64,000 nucleotides of DNA, from NCBI RefSeq assembly GCF_016865585.1, contig NZ_JAESND010000001.1, forward strand, positions 930,001 to 994,000, written 5' to 3'. The first letter of the stretch is position 1. Each line of letters begins with the position of its first letter. The notes under the pieces are model-generated. The model was not told the origin of the DNA and searched no databases. It saw only the letters and a list, made by a program, of their open reading frames with translations. Shown in pieces: positions 22,044 through 30,727 of the stretch. Position numbers and translations under genes: made by a program. This DNA is from Jeongeupia naejangsanensis. Its GTDB lineage: Bacteria > Pseudomonadota > Gammaproteobacteria > Burkholderiales > Chitinibacteraceae.

Positions 22044-22919
22044 ATGAACTTCAACCGCTACACGCTGTACCTGATCGCATCGATGGCGCTCGTCGGTGCC
22101 AATGTCGGCATCGGCAAGACCATCGTGATGGCGCTGCCGGTGACGCTCTTCGCATTGCTGCGCTTCGTCATCGGCGTTGGCGTGCTGCTGCCGCGCTACC
22201 GTCTCGAAAAAATGCGCACCGTCACGCGCAAGCAGTGGCTGGGGCTGTTCCTGCAGGCGCTGTTCGGCACCTTCCTGTTCACGCTGCTGATGCTGTACGG
22301 CGTGTCGCATACCAGCGCGCTGGCCGCCGGCGTGATCACCAGCACGATTCCGGCTGTCGTCATCGTGCTGTCGTGGCTGCTGTTGCGCGAAAAGCTCGGC
22401 CCGCGCGCGCTGATCGCCGTTGCGCTGGCGGTGCTCGGCATGGTGATCATCAACGTGAACCGGGCCGGCGATGCCGGTGAATCGTCGCTGCTGGGCAACG
22501 CGATGATCGCCGGCGCGGTCGTCTGCGAATCGGTCTACGTGATCCTGTCCCGACGCCTCACGCAGTCGCTGCCGGCGATCGACATCTGCGCGTACACGCA
22601 CCTGATCGGCCTCGGGCTGATGCTGCCGCTCGGCCTCTCGGCGTGGTGGCATTTCGATTTCGCCAGCGTCGATGCACCGACCTGGGCACTGGTGTTCTGG
22701 TACGGCCTCGCCGCCAGCGTGCTGTCTTTCTGGTTGTGGATGAAGGGCATCCGCCACGTCCCGGCGCAGCAGGCCGGTGTCTTCACCGCCGCACTGCCGG
22801 TCGCCGCAGTCGGCTACGCGATCGTCTTCCTGCAGGAAAAACCGGCACCGGCCCACGCGATCGCACTGCTGTGCGTGCTCGGCGCCATCGTGCTGGCCAG
22901 CGCGCAGGAACAGCACTAG
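22044..22919 (+). CDS. EamA/DMT-family transporter
   Basis: 291-residue inner-membrane protein with ten predicted helices arranged as two EamA repeats (about 5-135 and 150-285), typical of drug/metabolite exporters of the RhaT/YdcZ-like superfamily. Substrate unknown; its place right after the liv operon would suit export of excess amino acid, but this is inference. It is closely similar to the second EamA gene at 49579-50472 (for example both contain LFLQALFGTFLFTLLMLYGV). Start ATG 70 bp after livF; no strong ribosome site visible. Confidence 0.88.
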   Translation: MNFNRYTLYLIASMALVGANVGIGKTIVMALPVTLFALLRFVIGVGVLLPRYRLEKMRTVTRKQWLGLFLQALFGTFLFTLLMLYGVSHTSALAAGVITSTIPAVVIVLSWLLLREKLGPRALIAVALAVLGMVIINVNRAGDAGESSLLGNAMIAGAVVCESVYVILSRRLTQSLPAIDICAYTHLIGLGLMLPLGLSAWWHFDFASVDAPTWALVFWYGLAASVLSFWLWMKGIRHVPAQQAGVFTAALPVAAVGYAIVFLQEKPAPAHAIALLCVLGAIVLASAQEQH

Positions 22920-23322
22920 CGGTCTCAGCCCGGGGCCGCCGTGCCGGCGAAAGCGGATCCGTTACACGCCGCTTTCCACCCGCTCGGCGCACGTCTGGCC
23001 GGCCGCGCTGCCGACGGTACGCATGCGTCACCGCAGCAAAGTCGTAGCCCCCTTCGGTACATAGATCTGCAACGCAATTACGTTCAACAATGAATGGATC
23101 TTCGTCAGCAATTACCTGAATATTTCATTCGCAAAAATTTCTTCAAAATTGCATACGTGATAGCATTTTTGATCGTTGCCGCCCTTTGGCGCCGGCCGAT
23201 CATCATGCAGCACAACACGCACGCCGGTGACCGCACTGCCCACCGGCCGACCTTGCGTGCTGCCTGCGCTGCGCCGATGAAACCTGCGAATGATCCGGCA
23301 GGCTTTTCAAAAGGAAAGTCGA
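22920..23322. other. 403-bp intergenic region before the LysR gene
   Basis: Base composition falls, with an AT-rich core around 23080-23180 that probably holds the LysR promoter. The one open frame over it (from 23094) runs into the LysR coding start and shows no family resemblance, so I do not call it. No terminator or RNA gene is recognisable. Confidence 0.4.
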
Positions 23323-24237
23323 ATGGCCCGTCCCCTCCCCCCGCTGGACTTGCTGATCGGCTTTGAAGCCGCCGCGCGACGGCTGAGTTTCTCCAAGGCC
23401 GGCGAAGAAATCTTCCTGACCCAGTCCGCCGTCAGCCGGCAGATCAGAAAGCTCGAAGAACATCTGGGCCTGCCGCTGTTCGAACGCCAGCACCGCGCCT
23501 TGGTCCTGACCGAACACGGGCACGTCCTGTTCGAAGTGGTGAGCAACGCGCTGGCGCAACTGTCCGAAACGGTCGAAGGCCTCAAGCAGAAGCCGCACAA
23601 CCGGGAAATCGCGATTTCCACGACCACGGCGTTCTCCGCGCTCTGGCTGGTTCCGCGGCTGCCCCGGTTCAGCGCCCAGTATCCCGAGGTGGCGCTGCAC
23701 ATCGACGCGGACAACCGGATGATCAACCTGAAGCAGTCGGAAATCGACCTCGCCATCCGTTACTGCAGCGCGGAGCAGACCCCGGCCGAGTCGAGCGTTT
23801 TCCTGTCCGGGGAGGAAATCTTCCCGGTCTGCAGCCCGGCACTGCTGCGGCGCAACGGCCGGAAGCTGAACTGCGTCGACGATCTGCGACACCACACCCT
23901 GCTGCATCTGGCCGATCCGCAGAACGCCTGGCCGTGGCTGCAATGGTCGAGCTGGTTTCGTGACGCCGGATCGGACCTGCAGGTCGGCGACATCGGCTTC
24001 CGTTTCAGCCAGCTTGACCAGACGATTCAGGCGGCGGTCCGGGGGCACGGCGTGGCGTTGGGCAGCTCGCCGCTGGTCGACCACCTGCTCGAAGAAGGCG
24101 TGCTGGTCGCGCCACTGGCCGAACGCGTCACCAGCCCCCGGTCCTTCTACCTGTGCCAGGGCGAGCGCCGCGACCGGATGACCACGGATTTCGTCTCCTG
24201 GCTGCGGACCTCGATGGCGCGATCGCCGGCACGATAA
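23323..24237 (+). CDS. LysR-family transcriptional regulator, GcvA-like
   Basis: 304 residues: winged helix-turn-helix at 1-65 (FEAAARRLSFSKAGEEIFLTQ then SAVSRQIRKLEEHLG) and a periplasmic-binding-like effector domain (about 90-295). The sequence resembles the GcvA/AmpR branch. Start ATG preceded by AAAGGA. It is convergent with, and 12 bp from, the end of the five-gene operon on the other strand; since LysR regulators usually act on divergent genes, control of that operon is possible but not indicated by orientation. Effector unknown. Confidence 0.88.
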   Translation: MARPLPPLDLLIGFEAAARRLSFSKAGEEIFLTQSAVSRQIRKLEEHLGLPLFERQHRALVLTEHGHVLFEVVSNALAQLSETVEGLKQKPHNREIAISTTTAFSALWLVPRLPRFSAQYPEVALHIDADNRMINLKQSEIDLAIRYCSAEQTPAESSVFLSGEEIFPVCSPALLRRNGRKLNCVDDLRHHTLLHLADPQNAWPWLQWSSWFRDAGSDLQVGDIGFRFSQLDQTIQAAVRGHGVALGSSPLVDHLLEEGVLVAPLAERVTSPRSFYLCQGERRDRMTTDFVSWLRTSMARSPAR

Positions 24238-24249
24238 GCCGGCCCCCGC

Positions 24250-25029
24250 TCAGGCGAACTGCGGGTGCGCCGATGCGTATCCCTCCTGCCGGAGCCGTTC
24301 GATCAGCCGCGTCCCGACCAGCGCCACCGACGCCATCCGGGTCGGATTCATGTGTGCGCGCAGATCGGTTTCCAGATGCACCAGGCCATCGTCCGAATGC
24401 GTCGCGCAGACGCGGAACGCCTCCGCCAGCGCGGCCTCGTGATCGATGCCCTTGAACACCTGCTCGGGCAGCACCACGCCCTCGCCCGGATCATTGGGGA
24501 CGACCATCGCCCGGATGGCCGGCCAGCCGATCTCGGCCAGCAAGGCCCGGGTTTCCGGCGCAGCCGGATCGGCCGGAACACGCCCCTTGACGAAGCGGGT
24601 CGGCACATCGGTCAGGTACTCGACGAACTCGACCCCGGACTCGCGATCGACGAAAGCCAGCAGCTCGACATTGCGGGCACCGGGAAACAGCGACTGGCTC
24701 GGACGGTACGAGCCTTCGCTGGCCACCGCACGCGGCACCCCGGTTGCGTCGCAAGCACGCCTTGCCTTTTCCAGCGCCGCTTCGAACGCAGTCCCCGGGC
24801 GGCGGATGTCACCGGAAAACGTGCCCAGGGCGTCGGTATCGTAGTCGACGGGCAGCAAGACCTGAAAGCCGAGCAGCGCCAGCGCCGGCGCCAGCACCGC
24901 TTCCTTGCCATGCATGGTGGCGATCAGGATTTCGGGGGCGCTTGCGTTCCCCGCAACGCGGCTCAGCAGCAACGGAGCCGTGCCGGTGGTACCGTGCTGC
25001 GGCGCGTTTTCTTTGTTTGGGGTAGCCAT
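24250..25029 (-). CDS. DUF6671-like protein
   Basis: 259-residue cytoplasmic protein. The recognisable pattern is ATMHGKEAVLAPALALLG near the N-terminus, DYDTDALGTFSGDIRR, an ASEGS motif in the middle and ETDLRAHMNPTRM near the C-terminus. From memory this fits the DUF6671 family, whose function is unknown; the match should be confirmed. The His/Asp/Glu-rich conserved motifs suggest metal binding or catalysis, an inference only. Last gene of the five-gene operon, 31 bp after the isochorismatase-like gene. Confidence 0.6.
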   Translation of the reverse strand: MATPNKENAPQHGTTGTAPLLLSRVAGNASAPEILIATMHGKEAVLAPALALLGFQVLLPVDYDTDALGTFSGDIRRPGTAFEAALEKARRACDATGVPRAVASEGSYRPSQSLFPGARNVELLAFVDRESGVEFVEYLTDVPTRFVKGRVPADPAAPETRALLAEIGWPAIRAMVVPNDPGEGVVLPEQVFKGIDHEAALAEAFRVCATHSDDGLVHLETDLRAHMNPTRMASVALVGTRLIERLRQEGYASAHPQFA

Positions 25030-25060
25030 GTGAATTCCGTTTGATGAGGCGTGGTGAGCA

Positions 25061-25603
25061 CTAGGCCGCGAGTGGCCGCTGTTCCGGCAGCGTTTCCACG
25101 CCGGCGCAGGTCAGGCGGGCAAAAGGCTCGAGAATCGCCGTTGCATGCGCGTGCATCGAGGCTTCCGACAACTCGCGGGAGGCGCGGGCCGCGCAGGCAT
25201 CCTCGACAAAGGCGAAGCGATTCCCGCGGTGGTAGCCGTCGACGATGGTCGAAAGGCAACACATCGTGCTGCCGTAGCCGATAACCACGAATTCGTGGTC
25301 GGCGTGCTCGTCGACGAACTGGACGAAGGCGGCCGACGAAAACGCCGAGTAATTGCCCTTGACCGCCAGCGTCTCGCCCGCTTCGGGGACGAATCCGTCG
25401 ATGAAATCGGCGGTATCCGAGCCACGGCCGAACAGGTCGCCGTCCTGAAGGTGCTGGACGTGCACGATGGGCCAGCCTTCGCTGCGGGCAAAGCTCAGCA
25501 CGTCGTAGGCGTTCTTCAGCGACGGGCCGATCGACCTGATCTGGAACTTGCGGCCTTCGGCAATGTATTCACGCTGGATATCGATCACGACAAGCGCTTT
25601 CAT
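25061..25603 (-). CDS. Isochorismatase-family cysteine hydrolase
   Basis: 180-residue Rossmann-like hydrolase of the nicotinamidase/isochorismatase superfamily. The D-K-C catalytic set is visible as D8 (LVVIDIQ), K82 (AVKGNYSAF) and C115 (GSTMCCLST), with an unusual second Cys at 116. Members cleave C-N or ether bonds of small molecules (nicotinamide, N-carbamoyl compounds, isochorismate); the substrate here is not determinable. AAGGAG ribosome site inside the preceding gene, ATGA overlap with it. Together with the nucleotidyltransferase first in this operon it raises, but does not prove, a link to a nicotinamide-like metabolite. Confidence 0.87.
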   Translation of the reverse strand: MKALVVIDIQREYIAEGRKFQIRSIGPSLKNAYDVLSFARSEGWPIVHVQHLQDGDLFGRGSDTADFIDGFVPEAGETLAVKGNYSAFSSAAFVQFVDEHADHEFVVIGYGSTMCCLSTIVDGYHRGNRFAFVEDACAARASRELSEASMHAHATAILEPFARLTCAGVETLPEQRPLAA

Positions 25604-26808
25604 GGCATTTCTCCTTCTGGGTGGGTGAGGTTTTGAAGCAGGTGGGTCAGCAAGGCCAGACGGTCCCGATAGGCCGTTTTCAGCATGTGCTCCTTGTCCG
25701 AATGCATCCCGCCGCCGTAAGGGCCGACGCCGACCAGCAGCTGGATGCCGGTCTCGGACAGGTTGTTGCCGTCGCTGCCATAACCCACGGCCTGCGCACG
25801 GAACGGCTGGCCGACGGCGCGGGCACTGGCTTCGGCAAGCGCGGCAAGCGCGGCGGTACGCTCGACCGGCAAAGGCGGCAACTCGGCGAGCTGGACGATC
25901 TCGGTGCGCGTGCCGAGCTGAAGCCGGTCGTTGTAAACGTCGCTCTGCTTGGCGATGGCACCGACCGCGGCATAGGTACGGTCCCAGTCGGCGATCGACC
26001 GGAAGCGCACGTCAAACGTCACGCTGGCCTTGTCGCACACGACATTGGGCTTGGTGCCGCCTTCGATGACGCCGGGGTTCAGCGTCAGGCCTTTCGCCGG
26101 CTGCGCCAGCGCGCTGATCCGGGCGATCTTCCTCGCGAGGTCGAGGCAGGCATCGATGCCGTTCTCGGGTTCCAGCCCGGCATGGGCAGCCTTGCCGGTC
26201 GAGGTCAGCTTGATCCAGCGCACGCCCGACTGGCTGCTGACAACCGCGCCATCCTCCAGCCCGGGCTCGAACACCAGTCCGTACGGAATGTCCTTGGCGA
26301 GCGCCTGCAGCGTTTTCTTGGAATGCGGCGAGCCGATTTCCTCGTCGTCGTTGATCACCACACGCACATGCTGCAGCCGGCCGGCCGCCTTGAGCTGCGC
26401 CAGCACGTTCAGCATCAGTACCAGCCCGCCCTTCATGTCGATGACACCCGGCCCCGCCAGCCGCTCGCCGTCGTCGACGAAATGCTGAAAACCGCCGCTC
26501 TTCGGGAATACCGTATCCAGATGGCCGACCAGCAGCACCCTCGGAGCGCCGTCAGCGGTGTCGAAACGCAGTACCTCGCGCCCCGTGTCGGCCAGCGGCT
26601 GGCGTGTCGCGCTCAGGCCGAGCACCTCGAAAGCCGGCACGAGCACATCGCGCGCCTGCGCCAGCCCAGCGACATTGCGGGTCTCGGTATTGATCTCGAC
26701 AATCCGCTGCAACAGCTGCACATACCCCGGATCGATCACCGGCGTGGCCGCAGTCGCGCTACCGCAAAGTGCAAGGCCCAGCACACCGCTTGAAACCAGC
26801 CGCTTCAT
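25600..26808 (-). CDS. Exported M20-family metallohydrolase, carboxypeptidase G2-like
   Basis: 402-residue zinc hydrolase with an N-terminal signal peptide (LVSSGVLGLALCGSATA), so probably periplasmic. The di-zinc site is intact: H96 and D98 (VGHLDTV), D124 (GVIDMKGG), E156/E157 (INDDEEIGS), E181 and H369 (GGGMHSDKEH); a lid/dimerisation domain lies at about 200-310. The closest named relatives are carboxypeptidase G2-type enzymes, which release C-terminal glutamate from N-acyl-amino-acid conjugates. Overlaps its neighbours by 4 bp on both sides. Confidence 0.9.
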   Translation of the reverse strand: MKRLVSSGVLGLALCGSATAATPVIDPGYVQLLQRIVEINTETRNVAGLAQARDVLVPAFEVLGLSATRQPLADTGREVLRFDTADGAPRVLLVGHLDTVFPKSGGFQHFVDDGERLAGPGVIDMKGGLVLMLNVLAQLKAAGRLQHVRVVINDDEEIGSPHSKKTLQALAKDIPYGLVFEPGLEDGAVVSSQSGVRWIKLTSTGKAAHAGLEPENGIDACLDLARKIARISALAQPAKGLTLNPGVIEGGTKPNVVCDKASVTFDVRFRSIADWDRTYAAVGAIAKQSDVYNDRLQLGTRTEIVQLAELPPLPVERTAALAALAEASARAVGQPFRAQAVGYGSDGNNLSETGIQLLVGVGPYGGGMHSDKEHMLKTAYRDRLALLTHLLQNLTHPEGEMP

Positions 26809-27443
26809 CCCCTGCTCCTTTCCGTCGCTGCGATCCGTTTTGCACTTCTGAACGCGCCGTGTTCGAGCGGACCCAGCAACTGGGTACTGTTTTCCGGCCG
26901 GTTCAGCACCATCGGCGTACTGCCGATGTGCATCGACGGCGACACCAGTTGCGGCTGTTCGCTCAGTTCCATCTCGATGTAGTCGTGATCGGAGAACGAA
27001 AAGGCGCTGCCGACCGGGCGAAAACCGTAGCCCTCGTAGAACCCCCGCAGCCTTGCCTGTGCATGCAGATAGAAGTGCGAGAAGCCCTTGGTCCGGCCGA
27101 GGTCTAGCAGGAACGACAGCAGGCGGTGCGCGTAGCCAAGCCCACGGTATTCCTTGCGGATCGCCAGCCGTTCGATCTTGGCGAAACCGTTGAAGTAACG
27201 AAGGCGGGCCGTCAGCACCGGTTCACCGGTCGCGGTCAGGCCGACGATCTGCGTCGCGGCATGGTCGTTGAGGTCGAACTCCTCGCTGTACGGGCAAAGC
27301 TGCTCGTGCATGTAAACGATGGCCCGCACCAGCATTGCCTTGAAGCGCTCGTCCTCGTTCTCGACGATCTTGATCGTCAGATCAGCGTGATCGGGCAGCG
27401 CAGCCGCTGCGCCCGGTTTATGCAATTGATGAATCGTCATCAT
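26805..27443 (-). CDS. GNAT-family N-acetyltransferase
   Basis: 212 residues with a GNAT acetyl-CoA fold at about 22-165; the pyrophosphate-binding loop is the R-G-L-G-Y-A turn at 100-105 and the end of the fold is FYEGYGFRPVGSAF. A tail of about 45 residues beyond the fold is of unknown purpose. Resembles ElaA-like acyltransferases that modify small amines. Second gene of the operon, 29 bp after the membrane nucleotidyltransferase and overlapping the M20 gene. Two ATGs (27443, 27440) are possible. Confidence 0.85.
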   Translation of the reverse strand: MMTIHQLHKPGAAAALPDHADLTIKIVENEDERFKAMLVRAIVYMHEQLCPYSEEFDLNDHAATQIVGLTATGEPVLTARLRYFNGFAKIERLAIRKEYRGLGYAHRLLSFLLDLGRTKGFSHFYLHAQARLRGFYEGYGFRPVGSAFSFSDHDYIEMELSEQPQLVSPSMHIGSTPMVLNRPENSTQLLGPLEHGAFRSAKRIAATERSRG

Positions 27444-27472
27444 GAATTCGCCATCCTATGAATTGACGCGGG

Positions 27473-28672
27473 TCAGCACTGGTTTTCCAGCTCGCGCGGA
27501 GCGCTGAGCGCGACAATCATTTCCTGCACCGTCGGCGTCGTCAGGCCGATTTCGCCATTGCGAATTGCGGTAGCCGACACCTTGTCGCGGCGGACGACCG
27601 GATAGGGATAGACCCAGCCGGATTCGTCGTAAATGCTGCGCACCCACATGCCGCCGAGATCGCTGCCATGAATGCCGTGAACGGCCCGGTGATGCGCCAC
27701 TTTCCGGATATGTTTCAGCACGGCGTAAAAGCCCCCCCGTGCATATTCGTCGGGCAATGACAGCACTTCGACCTTGCCGCTCAACCCGGCTTCCGCCACG
27801 GCCGCACGCATCATTGCAAGGCGGGTGTCGTATTCGTAAAAACGCGATCCGGTCGGAAAATAATTGACATGCACATCGGCGCGTGCCGTTTTTTCATAGA
27901 TGCGCATCCCCCGTTCATGACGCGCAATCCTGATTTCTCCCCGCTGCAATGCCTGCGCATGCAATTTCGGTACCGTCGTGCTGTGGATATAGACTTTCTC
28001 CAGCCCGCGCGATTCGATGGCCTGGCGAATCAGCGCCAGATGCGTTTTGTGAATGGGATTGAAAGTGCCGAAGAACACGCCGATACCGCCGGGCCTGAAA
28101 AACACCGCGCGCAGATCCGACGCCAGACCGATGGCGAAGAACAGCGAGCCGAACGTCAGCCCCAGCAGCAGGAAGGCCGTTTTCGACCAGCCCAGCCCGA
28201 TCGTCGCCAGCGCGGTCACGACGATATTGATCGACAGTGCAATCAGCACATTGCGGTTGCGGTCACCGATTTCGCGATTCGACAAGGCCAGCGCCACATA
28301 CTGCATGCCTTGCGATGCGCACGTCGTAATCAGCGCAACCCCCAGCACGCCGCCCAATGTATCGATTTGCCGGGAAGGGAAAACGCCACCGACCGTCAGC
28401 ACCAGGAAGATGCCGATATTGAACGCAAGCTGGGGAATGAAACGCCCCAGCCGGCCCAGGCTGATTCGGGCCGTATGCAGATTGATGATCTCCTCGATTT
28501 TATTGCTCAGTTTCGAGTAGTACGGAATAAAGAATCCGACAAAGGCGCACAGCGCAATCAGTGCAATATTATCGAAGGCATGATGTGCAGCACCATAACT
28601 CACATACATCAATGCACCAATGGTCAAACCCAATTGAACCGAAGGACTTAGCATATACAACCGGCGTTCCAT
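27473..28672 (-). CDS. Membrane-anchored nucleotidyltransferase (NMNAT/cytidylyltransferase-like)
   Basis: 399 residues. The first half has six likely membrane helices (about 10-28, 34-52, 78-98, 104-130, 141-161, 165-185). The second half is a Rossmann-type nucleotidyltransferase: GTFNPIHKTH at 202-211 is the nucleotide-binding GxFxPxHxGH motif (Thr in place of the third Gly) and SATAIRNG at 366-373 corresponds to ISxTxIR. Members transfer AMP or CMP to phosphorylated small molecules (NMN, phosphopantetheine, choline phosphate). The helical half has no family I recognise. First gene of a five-gene operon; AAGGGGTG ribosome site before the ATG. Confidence 0.8.
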   Translation of the reverse strand: MERRLYMLSPSVQLGLTIGALMYVSYGAAHHAFDNIALIALCAFVGFFIPYYSKLSNKIEEIINLHTARISLGRLGRFIPQLAFNIGIFLVLTVGGVFPSRQIDTLGGVLGVALITTCASQGMQYVALALSNREIGDRNRNVLIALSINIVVTALATIGLGWSKTAFLLLGLTFGSLFFAIGLASDLRAVFFRPGGIGVFFGTFNPIHKTHLALIRQAIESRGLEKVYIHSTTVPKLHAQALQRGEIRIARHERGMRIYEKTARADVHVNYFPTGSRFYEYDTRLAMMRAAVAEAGLSGKVEVLSLPDEYARGGFYAVLKHIRKVAHHRAVHGIHGSDLGGMWVRSIYDESGWVYPYPVVRRDKVSATAIRNGEIGLTTPTVQEMIVALSAPRELENQC

Positions 28673-29017
28673 TGCTCACCCCTTCTTGATGTTTTATCCA
28701 GAAAATTCACACCGAAACCGGATTGAATACAAAAGAAATACGAACCATGGTCTGGCATGCGCTGACCCGTATGCGATTTCAGTCATTCATATCAAAGCAA
28801 CCCGGCCGGTCGCCAATCGGCGCCAACCGGTATTGACGGAAGTGATTGTGGTGATTAGCCAATACGCGGACAAATGATTTTTTGGCACAGCTTGCATGCG
28901 CCGCTGGAATGCAGCGCGATCCGGAGGAGCCGGTGACAAGGACGCCCTGAACATCTCCGGGTCGCGCCACCGTCAGGGCGCGTACAATGGTGGATTGCCT
29001 GCTGAAGACGTACTGCC
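28673..29017. other. 345-bp divergent intergenic region
   Basis: AT-rich from about 28680 to 28880, which must hold the divergent promoters of the five-gene operon and the pseudouridine synthase gene. No pairing of -35 and -10 boxes stood out and no RNA gene is recognisable. Confidence 0.4.
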
Positions 29018-29752
29018 ATGACCGACCCCATCCGCCTTTCCAAACGCATGACCGAACTCGGTCTGTGCTCGCGCCGCGAAGCCGACGAATTCATCGAACA
29101 GGGCTGGGTCCGCGTCGACGGCCAGGTGGTCGACGTCCTCGGCAGCCGCGTGCTGCCGCACCAGAAAATCGAGCTGCAGCGCCGTGCCGCCGCGGTTCAG
29201 GCCGAACGCGTCACGATCCTGCTGCACAAGCCGGCCGGCTTTCTGGCCGGCCAGGGCGAACCTGGGATTCGCCCGGCATGGCAACTGGTCAAGCCGGAAA
29301 CGCACTTCGCCGGCGACCGCTCGGGCATTCATCCGCTCAAGCGTCATTTCAGCCACCTGTCCGCCGCCGGCTGGCTCGATCTTGCCGCGTCGGGACTGAT
29401 GGTGCTGACGCAGGACGGCCGTGTTGCCAAATCACTGCTGGCCGACGATCTCGACTACGAGAAGGAATATCAGGTGCGTGTCGTCGGGACGATCACCGAG
29501 GAAATGGTGTCGCTGCTGAACCGGACCTACACCATCGACGGCGTCACCTGGAAGGCCGCCAAGGTCAGCCAGCAAAGCGAGAACCAGCTGCGCTTCGTGC
29601 TGCGCGAGTCGCACAAGAAGCAGATTCAGGAACTGTGCGAGGCCGTCGGCCTGCGCGTGGTCGGCATCAAGCGGCTGCGCATCGGCCGCGTGGGCCTCAA
29701 GGACCTGCCGGAAGGCCAGTGGCGCTTTCTGCGCCAGGACGAGCGCTTCTGA
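29018..29752 (+). CDS. rRNA pseudouridine synthase of the RsuA/RluF family
   Basis: 244 residues: S4 RNA-binding domain (about 5-55, SRREADEFIEQGWVRVDG) followed by the pseudouridine synthase fold. The catalytic Asp is D121 in GWLDLAASGL; the Arg that normally precedes it (GRLDxxTxGL) is Trp here. The LRESHKKQIQELCEAVGLRV and GVGLKDLPEG-like ends are typical of RluB/RluF. Probably modifies a 23S rRNA uridine; which one cannot be assigned. Monocistronic with a clear terminator. Confidence 0.85.
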   Translation: MTDPIRLSKRMTELGLCSRREADEFIEQGWVRVDGQVVDVLGSRVLPHQKIELQRRAAAVQAERVTILLHKPAGFLAGQGEPGIRPAWQLVKPETHFAGDRSGIHPLKRHFSHLSAAGWLDLAASGLMVLTQDGRVAKSLLADDLDYEKEYQVRVVGTITEEMVSLLNRTYTIDGVTWKAAKVSQQSENQLRFVLRESHKKQIQELCEAVGLRVVGIKRLRIGRVGLKDLPEGQWRFLRQDERF

Positions 29753-29780
29753 TCACGCGTCCGATCGCACCCCGTTCGAA

Positions 29781-29808
29781 AAAGCCCACTGTCGAAGTGG
29801 GCTTTTTT
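29781..29808 (+). terminator. Terminator after the pseudouridine synthase gene
   Basis: AAAGCCCACT / AGTGGGCTTT pairs over 10 bp with a 5-nt loop and continues into a T run. Confidence 0.9.
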
Positions 29809-29916
29809 CATGCCGGGCAGGCAAGTGCCGCAGCCCGCCACGCGGCAGCGGTCGCCGACACGGCATGAGGCCCGGCTTCCGCTCCCGCACAAAATATATA
29901 CAAATGGCATCCACGA

Positions 29917-29934
29917 TACGGTCAACATACCGTA
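29917..29934. promoter_or_regulatory. Inverted repeat upstream of rstA
   Basis: TACGGT and ACCGTA arms with a 6-bp spacer lie about 100 bp before rstA, next to an AT-rich stretch (29891-29903) that may hold the promoter. It may be an autoregulatory operator; it does not match the E. coli RstA box. Confidence 0.4.
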
Positions 29935-30033
29935 CGTCGCATGATGCTGACCCACTCCCTCCCCGATCAAGACGCGCGCCGTGCCCGCATACACGCACGG
30001 GCCCGCGCGCAGCCAGACGGAATGCCTTGGCCC

Positions 30034-30726
30034 ATGAACAAAATCATGATCATCGAGGATGATCTCCGCCTTTCCAGACTGATTGCCGATTTTCTCGAGC
30101 AGCACGGCTATCTGGTCAATACCGAGCACCGCGGTGACACCGCGGTGGCGGCGGTCAAGCGCGTGAAGCCCGACGTGGTCGTGCTCGACATGATGCTGCC
30201 GGGCAAGGATGGCCTGCAGATCTGCCGCGACCTGCGCGAATGGTCGAACCTGCCGGTACTGATGCTGACGGCGCGCGAGGAAGATATCGACCAGATCCTC
30301 GGCCTTGAAGCCGGTGCCGACGACTACGTGATCAAGCCGGTCGAACCGCGCGTACTGCTGGCGCGCATCCGTGCGCTGATGCGCCGTCAGAACGCGCCGT
30401 CCGGCTCGCCGGACAGGCTGCAGTTCGGTGCACTGACGATCGACAGCGGCACGCGCTCGGTGACACTGGATGGCGAGGAAGTCGATACCGGCACCGCCGA
30501 ATTCGAACTGCTGTGGCTGCTGGCGACGAGCGCCGGCAAGGTCTTGTCGCGCGATGCGATCCTCACCGCGTTGCGCGGCGTCGACTACGACGGCATCGAC
30601 CGCAGTGTCGACGTCGGCGTCAGCAAGCTGCGCAAGAAGCTCGGCGACGATCCGCGCGAACCGCGGCGGATCAAGACCGTCTGGGGCAAGGGTTACCTGT
30701 TCAGCCGCGACGAGTGGGAGAACTGA
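30034..30726 (+). CDS. rstA: RstA-type response regulator
   Basis: 230-residue OmpR-family regulator: receiver domain (1-120) with acidic pocket E8-D9-D10 and phospho-acceptor D52, then a winged-helix DNA-binding domain (about 130-228). It is strikingly like E. coli RstA, including MLPGKDGxxICRDLR and the block LRGVDYDGIDRSVDV then KLRKKL. Start MNKIMIIEDD is chosen by homology; ATG 30022 (adding MPWP) is also possible. The sensor gene begins 1 bp after its stop codon. Targets unknown; the outer-membrane protein gene beyond rstB is a candidate. Confidence 0.92.
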   Translation: MNKIMIIEDDLRLSRLIADFLEQHGYLVNTEHRGDTAVAAVKRVKPDVVVLDMMLPGKDGLQICRDLREWSNLPVLMLTAREEDIDQILGLEAGADDYVIKPVEPRVLLARIRALMRRQNAPSGSPDRLQFGALTIDSGTRSVTLDGEEVDTGTAEFELLWLLATSAGKVLSRDAILTALRGVDYDGIDRSVDVGVSKLRKKLGDDPREPRRIKTVWGKGYLFSRDEWEN

Positions 30727-30727
30727 C

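Noticed and set aside
23094-23366. Possible small membrane protein upstream of the LysR gene
   Set aside because: It has one hydrophobic stretch but runs into the LysR coding start, with no ribosome site and no resemblance to known small proteins.
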